NCBI RefSeq assembly: GCF_900094595.1
Contig: NZ_FMAD01000007.1
Span: 62,001-126,000, forward strand
From: Cupriavidus alkaliphilus
GTDB lineage: Bacteria; Pseudomonadota; Gammaproteobacteria; Burkholderiales; Burkholderiaceae
Direction: 5' to 3'
Length of the DNA stretch: 64,000 bases
Shown: piece after piece, positions 1-7,418 of the stretch
Position numbering within the stretch: position 1 is the first letter of the stretch
Layout: each line of letters starts with the position of its first letter
Made by a program: the position numbers and the translations under genes
Notes under the pieces: generated by a model
Seen by the model: the letters and a program-made list of their open reading frames with translations, nothing else
Database searches by the model: none
What the model was told of the DNA's origin: nothing

Positions 1-66
1 TTGCTTTGGACGCCACTGGCGGCGCGGATGCGCTGCGGCACCGGCCGGTGCCGCAGTGGCACTTCG

Positions 67-1455
67 TCACGCGCCGACGCTGGCTCGTTCGAACAGCGTG
101 CGCGCCAGCGCGCGATGGCGCAGCAGCACCGTTGGCAGGTCGGCCGTGAGCAGCTCGCCGTCGCGCACTACTTCCTTGCCATTGATCACGCTGGCCGCGA
201 CATTGGCCGGCGTGCAGAACACCAGCGCCGCCACCGGGTCATGGCCGGCGCCGGCAAACCCGGCCGACGACAGATCGAAGGCGACGAAGTCCGCCGACAT
301 GCCCGGCGCCAGCGCGCCGATATCGTCCCGATTGAGCACGCGCGCGCCGCCCAGCGTGGCGATTTCCAGCGCCTCGCGCGCGCTCATCGCGGCCGGACCG
401 TAGCCCACCCGCTGCAGCAGCATCGCCTGGCGCGCCTCGCCCAGCATATGTGCGCCGTCGTTCGACGCGCTGCCGTCCACCCCCAGGCCCACCGGCACGC
501 CCGCATCGCGCATCGCACGCACCGGCGCAATGCCCGATGCCAGCCGCATGTTCGAGCACGGGCAATGCGCCACCCCGGTGCCGGTCCGGGCGAACAGCGC
601 GATGCCGTCGTCGTCCAGCTTGACGCAGTGCGCGTGCCACACATCGTGGCCGACCCAGCCCAGGTCCTCGGCATACTGCGCCGGCGTCAGGCCGAATTTC
701 TCGCGCGAATAGGCAATGTCGTTGTCGTTCTCGGCCAGGTGCGTATGCAGCGACACGCCATAGTGCCGCGCCATCACCGCCGATTCGCGCATCAGGTCGC
801 GCGATACCGAGAACGGCGAGCACGGCGCCAGCACCACGCGCAGCATCGCGTGGCGCGCGCTGTCGTGGTACTGCTCCACCAGCCGCTGGCTGTCGCGCAG
901 GATCGCAGCTTCCTCTTCCACCACGACGTCAGGCGGCAGCCCGCCCTTGCTGCGCCCCACGCTCATCGAGCCGCGCGCGGCATGGAAGCGCATGCCCATC
1001 TCCTGCGCCGCGGCGATCGAATCGTCCAGGCGCGAACCGTTGGGAAACAGGTAGAGGTGGTCGCTGGTGGTGGTGCAGCCCGACAGCATCAGCTCGGCCA
1101 TCGCGGTCTTGGTCGACACCGCGATCATTTCCGGCGTCAGGTGCGACCACAGCATGTACAGGTTGGTCAGCCACGAGAACAGCTCGGCGTCCTGCGCCGC
1201 GGGCACCGCGCGCGTCAGGCTCTGGTACATGTGATGGTGCGTGTTGACCAGCCCGGGCGTGACCACGCGGCCGCGCATGTCCAGCACCTGCGCGCTGCCG
1301 TCGTCGACCATGCGCCGGTATTGCGGCGGCAGTTCAGCGGTGGGGCCGACCCATTGCACCGCGGGGCCTTCGGCGACCAGCGCACCGTCGCGGATCTCGC
1401 GACGCTGGGCGTCCATGGTCACCAGGACGTCGGCATTGAGGGCTATCAGGGTCAT
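67..1455 (-). CDS. 8-oxoguanine deaminase / hydroxydechloroatrazine ethylaminohydrolase-like amidohydrolase
   Basis: A 462-residue member of the metal-dependent amidohydrolase superfamily (ATZ/TRZ, cytosine deaminase-like branch), a cytoplasmic enzyme that hydrolytically deaminates purine- or triazine-type rings. Visible motifs are the metal-binding THHH at residues 72-75, HTHLAEN near 237, HCVKLDDDG near 270 and GVDGSASNDG near 320. The last holds the catalytic/metal Asp and SNDG, which is typical of the 8-oxoguanine deaminase subgroup. Length is normal and the protein looks intact. The LysR gene upstream on the same strand may regulate it. The family is clear; the exact substrate (8-oxoguanine or another oxidised purine) is inferred from overall resemblance. 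Confidence 0.85.
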   Translation of the reverse strand: MTLIALNADVLVTMDAQRREIRDGALVAEGPAVQWVGPTAELPPQYRRMVDDGSAQVLDMRGRVVTPGLVNTHHHMYQSLTRAVPAAQDAELFSWLTNLYMLWSHLTPEMIAVSTKTAMAELMLSGCTTTSDHLYLFPNGSRLDDSIAAAQEMGMRFHAARGSMSVGRSKGGLPPDVVVEEEAAILRDSQRLVEQYHDSARHAMLRVVLAPCSPFSVSRDLMRESAVMARHYGVSLHTHLAENDNDIAYSREKFGLTPAQYAEDLGWVGHDVWHAHCVKLDDDGIALFARTGTGVAHCPCSNMRLASGIAPVRAMRDAGVPVGLGVDGSASNDGAHMLGEARQAMLLQRVGYGPAAMSAREALEIATLGGARVLNRDDIGALAPGMSADFVAFDLSSAGFAGAGHDPVAALVFCTPANVAASVINGKEVVRDGELLTADLPTVLLRHRALARTLFERASVGA

Positions 1456-1593
1456 GGCGGAATTCCTTCTGTGAAGCGGATGGGATTGAGGGCAGATACG
1501 ATCGCCGCCAGTCTACGGCGGCGCGATGCCGCGTCCCAAGCATAGAATTCCGAGCAGCCTGTCCACAAAAAGTGGACAGCCGCCGAGCCCGGC

Positions 1594-2502
1594 TCAGCGC
1601 GCTTGCGCGAACAGCATCGCCAGCGCGTCGCCGATGCGCTCCGCCATCAGCCCGGCCGCGGCGCTGAGCTGGCCGCCGGCGCGCGCCACCAGCGTCAGCG
1701 TCTGGCCCTGCAGGTGGCGGTCGCGCAACGGCACGTACACCAGGGCCTGGCGTGCGCGCTCCTCCATCACATCGAGCGGGTTCAGCAGCGCAATGCCGGT
1801 CCCCAGCAGCACCAGTTGCCGGATCAGCACGGTCGAGGTCGATTCCGCCACCGGCGAGACCTCGATCGCATTGCGCGCAAAGGCCGCATCGAGGAGGCCG
1901 CGGATCGACAGGGAGGGTGCCGGCAGGATCAGCGGATAGCCGACGCACTCGCTCAGCAGCACCGATGGCCGCGCCGCCAGCGCATGGCCAGGCGGCACCA
2001 CCGCGCCGATCTGCCAGTCGCTGCTGGCCAGCGCACGAAAGGCCGGCAGTTCCGGCAGGTCATAGCCCAGGCCGAGGTCGGCATCGCCCTGCTCCACCGC
2101 CGCCACGATGTCGGCCACCGGCAGGTCGTTGACGCGCACGACGATGCCCGGATAGCGCTGGCGGAAGTCATGCACCAGCGACGGCATCAGCGAGCCCGCC
2201 AGGCCTGCCGTCACCGCCACCGTGACCTCGCCCCGGCGCGCCCCCTTGAAGTCCTCGATACGCTCGCGCAGCGCGTCGTGCTCGCGCAGCGTCTGGCGGA
2301 CGTGCGCCAGCACCATCTCGCCCAGTGGCGTCAGTCGCAGGCGCTTGTTGATGCGTTCGAACAGCGGCGCGCCCAGTTCGGCCTCCAGGTCCAGGATCTG
2401 CCGGTTGACCGCGGTCGGCGCTACGTGCAGGTGTTCGGCCGCCTTGCGGATGGAACCGCGGCGGACGACCTCGTCGAGATAGCGTAGGACTCTGGCGTGC
2501 AT
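1594..2502 (-). CDS. LysR-family transcriptional regulator
   Basis: A 302-residue LysR-type regulator. The N-terminal winged helix-turn-helix spans about residues 16-44 (GSIRKAAEHLHVAPTAVNRQ), followed by the usual linker helix and a periplasmic-binding-protein-like effector domain to the C-terminus. The ATG at 2502 is chosen because the protein then begins with MHARVLRYLDEV, as LysR proteins do; an upstream in-frame extension to 2577 has no family resemblance. It lies 138 bases upstream of the aminohydrolase on the same strand, so it may control purine-ring catabolism. The effector is unknown. Confidence 0.85.
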   Translation of the reverse strand: MHARVLRYLDEVVRRGSIRKAAEHLHVAPTAVNRQILDLEAELGAPLFERINKRLRLTPLGEMVLAHVRQTLREHDALRERIEDFKGARRGEVTVAVTAGLAGSLMPSLVHDFRQRYPGIVVRVNDLPVADIVAAVEQGDADLGLGYDLPELPAFRALASSDWQIGAVVPPGHALAARPSVLLSECVGYPLILPAPSLSIRGLLDAAFARNAIEVSPVAESTSTVLIRQLVLLGTGIALLNPLDVMEERARQALVYVPLRDRHLQGQTLTLVARAGGQLSAAAGLMAERIGDALAMLFAQAR

Positions 2503-2600
2503 GGAGCTGGCAAACTGGTGGGTGCGGTGCCGGCGCGGAGGCGCATGACGGCGGCCTGCATTGTAGCGGTCAGACACCGTAAAAAATGCCGCAAAGGCTA

Positions 2601-2629
2601 TTGCGCCGCATCCGATACCTTGCTACAAT
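2601..2629 (+). promoter_or_regulatory. sigma-70 promoter of tRNA-Lys
   Basis: A -35 box TTGCGC (2601-2606) and a -10 box TACAAT (2624-2629) are separated by exactly 17 bases. The -10 lies 13 bases before the first base of tRNA-Lys, so transcription would start close to the mature 5' end. Confidence 0.7.
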
Positions 2630-2642
2630 CTTTTTCTTCGTT

Positions 2643-2718
2643 GGGGCGTTAGCTCAGTTGGTAGAGCAGCGGACTCTTAATCCGTAGGTCGAGTGTTCGA
2701 GTCACTCACGCCCCACCA
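2643..2718 (+). tRNA. tRNA-Lys (anticodon CTT)
   Basis: The 76-base cloverleaf includes an encoded CCA. The acceptor stem GGGGCGT pairs with ACGCCCC, the D arm is GCTCAGTTGGTAGAGC, the anticodon loop CTCTTAA gives anticodon CTT (lysine, AAG codons), and the T arm contains GTTCGAGTC. It is followed directly by an intrinsic terminator, so it is a single-gene transcription unit. Confidence 0.97.
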
Positions 2719-2728
2719 GCGAATTCAG

Positions 2729-2758
2729 AAAAGCCGGAAGCCTTGCTTCCGGCTTTTT
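2729..2758 (+). terminator. intrinsic terminator of tRNA-Lys
   Basis: Perfect 10-bp arms AAGCCGGAAG (2731-2740) and CTTCCGGCTT (2746-2755) with a 5-base loop, running into TTTTT. An A run before the stem extends the pairing. Confidence 0.9.
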
Positions 2759-2883
2759 GCTTTTGCGCTTGCCTCCATCCCGGCCACGCGCGCGATCGGC
2801 AGCGCAGCCCGATTCTTGATACGCGGGTTCTCACCAATTCCCCTGAAGGCGCTTTCCCGGTTGAATCGCTCCCGCGCCATTGT

Positions 2884-2911
2884 GGAACATAGTTCCGTAT
2901 CGCGGAACTAT
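2884..2911. promoter_or_regulatory. IclR-type operator candidate upstream of the Bug receptor
   Basis: Two nested inverted repeats share a half-site: GGAAC-ATA-GTTCC (2884-2896) and ATAGTTCCG-TATCG-CGGAACTAT (2889-2911, perfect 9-bp arms). The GTTCCG-N5-CGGAAC core is of the kind bound by IclR-family regulators. It sits about 150 bases before the Bug receptor gene. No IclR gene is seen in the window, so any regulator acts from elsewhere. The rest of the roughly 300-base gap 2759-3061 shows no gene. Confidence 0.5.
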
Positions 2912-3061
2912 CCAAAGGCGCCGGCCGTACCGCATCCCGATATGGCCCGGTCATGCCAGCCCGGGAAACCCTGACAGCGCGGGGCGCCGGATCCGCTGCC
3001 GATCCGCGGACACGCCTGCAGCCTGGCTGGCGAATCAGTGAAAGAAGAATGGAGGCCCTCC

Positions 3062-4042
3062 TTGAAAGCAGTCCTTAACGCCGGCGCAGCCGCATGCATC
3101 GCGGCCCTCGGCCTGGCCCACGCCGGCCTGGCGCACGCCCAGTCCTACCCTGCCAAGCCGATCCGCCTGATCGTGCCGTTCGCGGCCGGCGGCACCACCG
3201 ATATCGTGGCGCGCGCGGTGTCCGACGGCCTGGGCCGTGAACTGGGCCAGCCGGTGGTGGTGGAAAACCGCGGCGGCGGCGGCGGCGCCATCGGTGCCGA
3301 TGCGCTCGCCAAGTCGGCGCCGGACGGCTACACCCTGGGCATCGCCACGGTCAGCACCATGGCGACCAACCCGGCCACCAACCCCAAGAACCCGTACGAT
3401 CCGCTCAAGGACTTCGCGCCGATCACCAACCTGGTCAACGTGCCCAACGTGCTGACGGTAAATCCCAAGGTTCCGGCCAAGACCCTGAAGGAATTCGTGG
3501 CGATGCTGAAGGCCAACCCGGGCAAGTACAGCTACGCCTCGGCCGGCAAGGGCAGCATCTCGCACCTGGATGGGGAGTTGTTCAAGGACATCACCCAGAC
3601 CGACATGGTCCACATCCCCTACCGCGGATCGGGCCCGGCGCTGAACGACACGCTGGCCGGCCAGGTCAACGCTCAGTTCGACAACCTGCCGTCGTCGATG
3701 CCGCATATCCAGGCCGGCAAGCTGCGCGCGCTGGCGGTGGCGGCGCCCAAGCGCGTCGAAGGCTTGCCCGACGTGCCGACCTTTGCCGAAGCCGGCATGA
3801 AGGACATGAACAACATGGCCTGGTACGGCCTGGTGGCCCCGGCCGGCACGCCGGCGGCGATCATCACGCGCGTGCATGACGCCGCGGTCAAGGCGCTGCA
3901 GGATCCCAACGTCAAGCGCCGCCTGGCCGACAGCGGGGCCTACACCGACGGCAACACGCCGCAGCAATACGCCACGCAGATCAAGCGCGAGCTGGACCTG
4001 CGCAAGAAGATCGCGCGCGACCAGAACATCACGCTGGAATAA
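3062..4042 (+). CDS. Bug-family (TctC) tripartite tricarboxylate transporter receptor
   Basis: A periplasmic solute-binding protein of the Bug/TctC family, about 326 residues. It has a Sec signal peptide ending AHA-Q (about residue 26), then the hallmark YPAKPIRLIVPFAAGGTTD and the glycine stretch RGGGGGAIGAD that build the two-domain carboxylate pocket. TTG at 3062 is preferred as start because GGAGG lies at 3051-3055 with 6-base spacing and the signal peptide then starts with MKAV; a GTG at 3038 is possible. No TctA/TctB membrane genes are adjacent, so this is one of the orphan receptors abundant in Burkholderiales. The ligand is unknown, probably a small carboxylic acid. Confidence 0.88.
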   Translation: MKAVLNAGAAACIAALGLAHAGLAHAQSYPAKPIRLIVPFAAGGTTDIVARAVSDGLGRELGQPVVVENRGGGGGAIGADALAKSAPDGYTLGIATVSTMATNPATNPKNPYDPLKDFAPITNLVNVPNVLTVNPKVPAKTLKEFVAMLKANPGKYSYASAGKGSISHLDGELFKDITQTDMVHIPYRGSGPALNDTLAGQVNAQFDNLPSSMPHIQAGKLRALAVAAPKRVEGLPDVPTFAEAGMKDMNNMAWYGLVAPAGTPAAIITRVHDAAVKALQDPNVKRRLADSGAYTDGNTPQQYATQIKRELDLRKKIARDQNITLE

Positions 4043-4077
4043 ACGGCCAGGCGGCGCGAGCCGCCTCCCGAACTGGA

Positions 4078-4106
4078 AACCGGCTGCCACGGCAGCCGGT
4101 TTTTTT
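4078..4106 (+). terminator. intrinsic terminator after the Bug receptor
   Basis: A GC-rich stem (ACCGGCTGCC with GGCAGCCGGT) with a very short loop is followed by seven T (4100-4106). Confidence 0.85.
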
Positions 4107-4362
4107 ATGCGCGGCATCCGAAAATGCCCGGCGCGCCACTCAGATTATTCCTATTGCGCGCGCGTTTGATCCCGCGCAGCACGCCGGCCGTGTCGGTAAC
4201 GTTCAATACGTCTAGAAGAAACTTTCACTTTGCGGACATGCGCCGACTCGGTACATTTACCGGGTGCTCCGCAACCCGCGCCGGCAGTCGACCGGCCAAC
4301 GTCCGGCCCCAAACCGGTTTCGCGCAGGCGCTGCGCGACCGTCATTCGCGAGGATTAACAAG

Positions 4363-4722
4363 ATGCTGAAGAAGTCCGTTTCGACCCTGATCGTTGCAGC
4401 ACTGGCCGCGCTCGGCGCGACCCAGGTGTATGCGCAGAAAAACTACACCGACGGCGGCGATCTCTACAGCGGCAGCCACACCAAGAAAGCCGGCCCGAAC
4501 CAGAGCGCGGCCAAGTCCGGCAAGTTCGACCCGTACACCGACGGCGCCAAGCAATCGACCAAGTCGGAGCTGACCAACTCGGGCAAGAAGTTCGATCCGA
4601 ACACCGATGGCGCCAAGTCCGGCAAGTTCGATCCATACACCGACGGCGCCAAGGCCGGCAAGGCCGATCCCTACACCGACGGCGCCAAGGCGCCCGCCAG
4701 CCAGGGCACCAAGGCGCAGTAA
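4363..4722 (+). CDS. small secreted protein with DPYTDGAK repeats, function unknown
   Basis: A 119-residue protein. ATG at 4363 is chosen because a GCGAGGA ribosome site lies 8 bases upstream and a clean signal peptide follows (MLKKSVSTLIVAALAALGAT, cleavage near VYAQ). The mature part is hydrophilic and almost entirely repetitive. Four near-copies of (K)FDPYTDGAK occur at about residues 50-108: FDPYTDGAK, FDPNTDGAK, FDPYTDGAK and ADPYTDGAK. They are preceded by a partial NYTDGGDLYSG and joined by SGK or AGK linkers. There are no cysteines, membrane segments or enzyme motifs. Its own 5' region (4107-4362) and terminator make it a stand-alone gene. A periplasmic or extracellular, possibly disordered and ion-binding protein is conceivable, but no function can be assigned. 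Confidence 0.75.
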   Translation: MLKKSVSTLIVAALAALGATQVYAQKNYTDGGDLYSGSHTKKAGPNQSAAKSGKFDPYTDGAKQSTKSELTNSGKKFDPNTDGAKSGKFDPYTDGAKAGKADPYTDGAKAPASQGTKAQ

Positions 4723-4742
4723 CACCGCCCTCGCCCGGTCAC

Positions 4743-4773
4743 ACAGCCCGCCTGCGCGGGCTGTTTTGTTTTG
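4743..4773. terminator. terminator between convergent genes
   Basis: Arms ACAGCCCGC (4743-4751) and GCGGGCTGT (4756-4764) with a CTGC loop are followed on the plus strand by TTTTGTTTT. It ends the repeat-protein transcript. It could also act weakly on the opposing CoA-transferase transcript, which ends at 4789. Confidence 0.8.
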
Positions 4774-4788
4774 GGGATTGCCCTGACC

Positions 4789-6306
4789 TCAGGCGGCCAG
4801 CGCCGGTGCCGGCCGCACCGGCTGCATGGTGCCGCGGTCGCGGAAGGCGGCATGCCAGGACAGCGCCTCTTCCACCAGGTGCGGGGTCTGGCCGCCATGC
4901 GCGCAGGCGCGGCGGAAGTAATCGCCCAGCAGGTCACGGTATTGCGGGTCGGCGCAGTTGGCGATGACGGTGCGCGCGCGCTCGCGCGGCGCCAGGCCGC
5001 GCAGGTCGGCCAGGCCGTGCTCGGTGACGATGATGTCGACATCGTGCTCGGTGTGGTCGACGTGCGCCACCATCGGCACGATGCTGGAGATATCGCCACC
5101 CTTGGCCACCGACTTGGTCACGAACACCGACAGGTGCGCATTGCGGGCAAAGTCACCCGAACCGCCGATGCCGTTCATCATGTGCGTGCCGCCCACATGG
5201 GTCGAGTTGACGTTGCCGTAGATATCGCACTCGAGCGCCGTGTTGATGGTGATCAGCCCCAGCCGGCGCAGGATCTCCGGATGGTTGCTGATTTCCTGCG
5301 GCCGCAGCAGCAGGCGCGAACGGTAACGGTCCAGGTTCGCCAGGAAGCGCTGGTACACCTCGCGCGTCAGCGTCACCGACGAGGCCGAGGCAAAGGCGAG
5401 GCGCCCCGCATCCAGCAGCTCGATGGTGCTGTCCTGGAGCACTTCCGAGTACATCTGCAGATCGCGGAACGGCGACTCGACCATCCCGTGCAGCACCGCG
5501 TTGGCAATGGTGCCGATGCCGGCCTGCAACGGCTGCAGCGACGGCGAGAGCCGCCCGGCGCGCACCTCGCGCAGCAGGAACTCATTGAGATGGCCGGCGA
5601 TCTGGCTGGTATCGGCATCCGGCGGCAGCGCGTTGGACGGGCTGTCGTCCTTGGCGGTGATGACAATGGCGGCGATCTTCTCGGGATCGATCGGGATATA
5701 CGGCAGGCCGATGCGCTGCGCCGGCGCGATCAGCGGGATCGGCTGGCGGTACGGGCGCTGCACCGGGAAATAGATGTCGTGCAGCCCTTCCAGCGCCAGC
5801 GGCATGTTCAGGTTGATCTCGACGATCACCTTGCGCGCCAGCATGGCGAAACTGGCCGAGTTGCCCACCGAGGTGCTGGGGATGATGCCGCCCTGCTCGG
5901 TGATCGCCACCGCTTCCACCACCGCGACGTCCACCGGCGCGATCTGGCCCGAGCGCAGCTGCTCCACGGTCTCCGACAGATGCTGGTCGATGAACATCAC
6001 TTCACCCGCATTGATCTTGCGACGCAGCGTGGCATCGGACTGGAACGGCAGGCGGCGCGCGATCACGTCGGCCTCCGCCAGCACCCGGTCGATGTCGTTG
6101 CCGAGCGAGGCGCCGGTCATCAGGGTGATGCGCAGCGGCTCGGTGGCGGCGCGCCGCGCCAGCGCGAACGGCACTTCCTTGCAATCGCCCGCGCGCGTGA
6201 ATCCGCTCATGCCTACCGTCATGCCGTCGCGGATCAGCGCGGCGGCTTCGTCGGCCGAGACTACCTTGTCATGCAGCCTGGCAAGGCGAATACGTTCCTT
6301 GTACAT
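4789..6306 (-). CDS. succinyl-CoA:acetate/propionate CoA-transferase (acetyl-CoA hydrolase family)
   Basis: A 505-residue class I CoA-transferase of the Cat1/AarC/ScpC type, a single chain with both halves fused. It transfers CoA between acyl-CoA and acetate, propionate or succinate in the cytoplasm. The oxyanion/glycine loop GIGTIANAVL is at 263-272 and the catalytic glutamate is Glu288 in YSEVLQDS, matching the position known in AarC. The C-terminal half has the conserved GGTHMMNGIGGSGDF and TEHGLADLRG blocks. It looks complete, starting at an ATG with a modest ribosome site. It is monocistronic, with a divergent MarR-like gene upstream. A pure acetyl-CoA hydrolase is less likely given the conserved Glu. 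Confidence 0.88.
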   Translation of the reverse strand: MYKERIRLARLHDKVVSADEAAALIRDGMTVGMSGFTRAGDCKEVPFALARRAATEPLRITLMTGASLGNDIDRVLAEADVIARRLPFQSDATLRRKINAGEVMFIDQHLSETVEQLRSGQIAPVDVAVVEAVAITEQGGIIPSTSVGNSASFAMLARKVIVEINLNMPLALEGLHDIYFPVQRPYRQPIPLIAPAQRIGLPYIPIDPEKIAAIVITAKDDSPSNALPPDADTSQIAGHLNEFLLREVRAGRLSPSLQPLQAGIGTIANAVLHGMVESPFRDLQMYSEVLQDSTIELLDAGRLAFASASSVTLTREVYQRFLANLDRYRSRLLLRPQEISNHPEILRRLGLITINTALECDIYGNVNSTHVGGTHMMNGIGGSGDFARNAHLSVFVTKSVAKGGDISSIVPMVAHVDHTEHDVDIIVTEHGLADLRGLAPRERARTVIANCADPQYRDLLGDYFRRACAHGGQTPHLVEEALSWHAAFRDRGTMQPVRPAPALAA

Positions 6307-6692
6307 CTTGATCTCCGGTCTGACGGCCGGCCCGTGCCTGCGCCGTTCGCCCCGTGCTGGCCTGCGCCTGGTTGCGGGGTCTCCGGCAGGCAGTGTAGCC
6401 AGACACGCCTATTCCAGCGATGATTTAAAGTTATCCATCCAAGTCGCATTTTTCATAGTTCGGCAGAGGGCGCGCGCAGCCGCCGCCACTATCGCGCGCT
6501 GCCGGCTCAGGACATTCCCGCAGTGTCACAAATCCGCCAAAAGTTTCTGTTAGTCTCGCCGTTCGGTCGACCCAGCCCGCCCCAGAGGCTGCGGCGGCCG
6601 GGCCGCCCGGGCCGGCCATGCTCCGGCCCCTTGCACCCCTGCGGGTGCCTGTGCATTGCGGTGGCGGCAAACCACAACAGGAGACGCCATTC
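6307..6692. other. divergent intergenic region, no gene seen
   Basis: 386 bases between the CoA-transferase start and the MarR-like gene start. A GC-rich block of self-complementary GGCC/GGGCCC steps lies at about 6590-6620. No convincing ORF, RNA gene or clear operator was found; it must hold promoters for both flanking genes. Confidence 0.5.
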
Positions 6693-7253
6693 ATGCAGCC
6701 AAGACCCCTCGAACCCAGCGAGCCGGTTGTCCTTGCCCTGATTGATGCAGTCACCGCCTGGCAAGGTGCGTTGGACCAGACCCTGCGCGCCTCGGGCCTT
6801 AACTATTCCCAGTGGCTGCTGCTGCGGGCCATCCGCCAGGGTGCCTTCAAGCGTGGCTTGCCGCTTGCTGGTCCGATGCCGCTCGACGCGGCGCAGTCGG
6901 AGACCATGCTCGACGAACTGCGCCGCGACGGCTGGATCGAGTACACCGCGACACTGGCGCCCCGCATCGCCGAAGGCGCCACCGCGCGGGTGCAACGTAC
7001 CGCGCAGGCCCTGAGCGCGCTGCACAGCGTCTCGGTCGCCTCCTTCAATTCGCAGGAACGTGCCGCGCTGGCCGGCCTGCTGGATCGGATGAAAACCACG
7101 CTGGACGGCCACACCTCGCGCCAGGTCAGAGCCGTCTCCGAGGCCCCCCGGCAGGAACGGCACAGCCAGCATGGCCAGCCGCTGCCCTGCCCCGGCGTGC
7201 CGCCGGTCGCCCACCGCCCGTCCTCCTGCCCCAGCCTCGCCACGCGCTTCTGA
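6693..7253 (+). CDS. MarR-like winged-helix transcriptional regulator
   Basis: A 186-residue protein. ATG at 6693 follows AGGAG (6679-6683) by 9 bases. Residues 10-130 have the MarR layout: an N-terminal dimerisation helix (VVLALIDAVTAWQGALDQTL), the helix-turn-helix and wing around ALNYSQWLLLRAI and SETMLDELRRDGWIEY, and a C-terminal helix (ERAALAGLLDRMKTTL). The last 40 residues are rich in Pro, His and Arg and look disordered. It precedes the large glutamate dehydrogenase gene by 165 bases on the same strand and could regulate it or the divergent CoA-transferase. The family call is good, the target inferred. Confidence 0.7.
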   Translation: MQPRPLEPSEPVVLALIDAVTAWQGALDQTLRASGLNYSQWLLLRAIRQGAFKRGLPLAGPMPLDAAQSETMLDELRRDGWIEYTATLAPRIAEGATARVQRTAQALSALHSVSVASFNSQERAALAGLLDRMKTTLDGHTSRQVRAVSEAPRQERHSQHGQPLPCPGVPPVAHRPSSCPSLATRF

Positions 7254-7418
7254 GCGCTGCCCGGGTCCCGCGGCTCGCCGTCGGGACCCTTCCATGCCCC
7301 TCCCTCGCGATCGCCGGTGCCCGCCACTTTGTTGCGCCGGGCACTCGGATTTTTCCTAAAGTATGAGCATGCCCCGGCACATGCCCCGGCGGCCCATCGA
7401 CACCGCGAGGAGGGGAAC

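Noticed and set aside
1..1545. 514-codon plus-strand frame across the aminohydrolase
   Set aside because: Antisense shadow of the aminohydrolase gene; composition rich in His/Arg/Gln/Ala as expected for high-GC antisense frames, with no domain.
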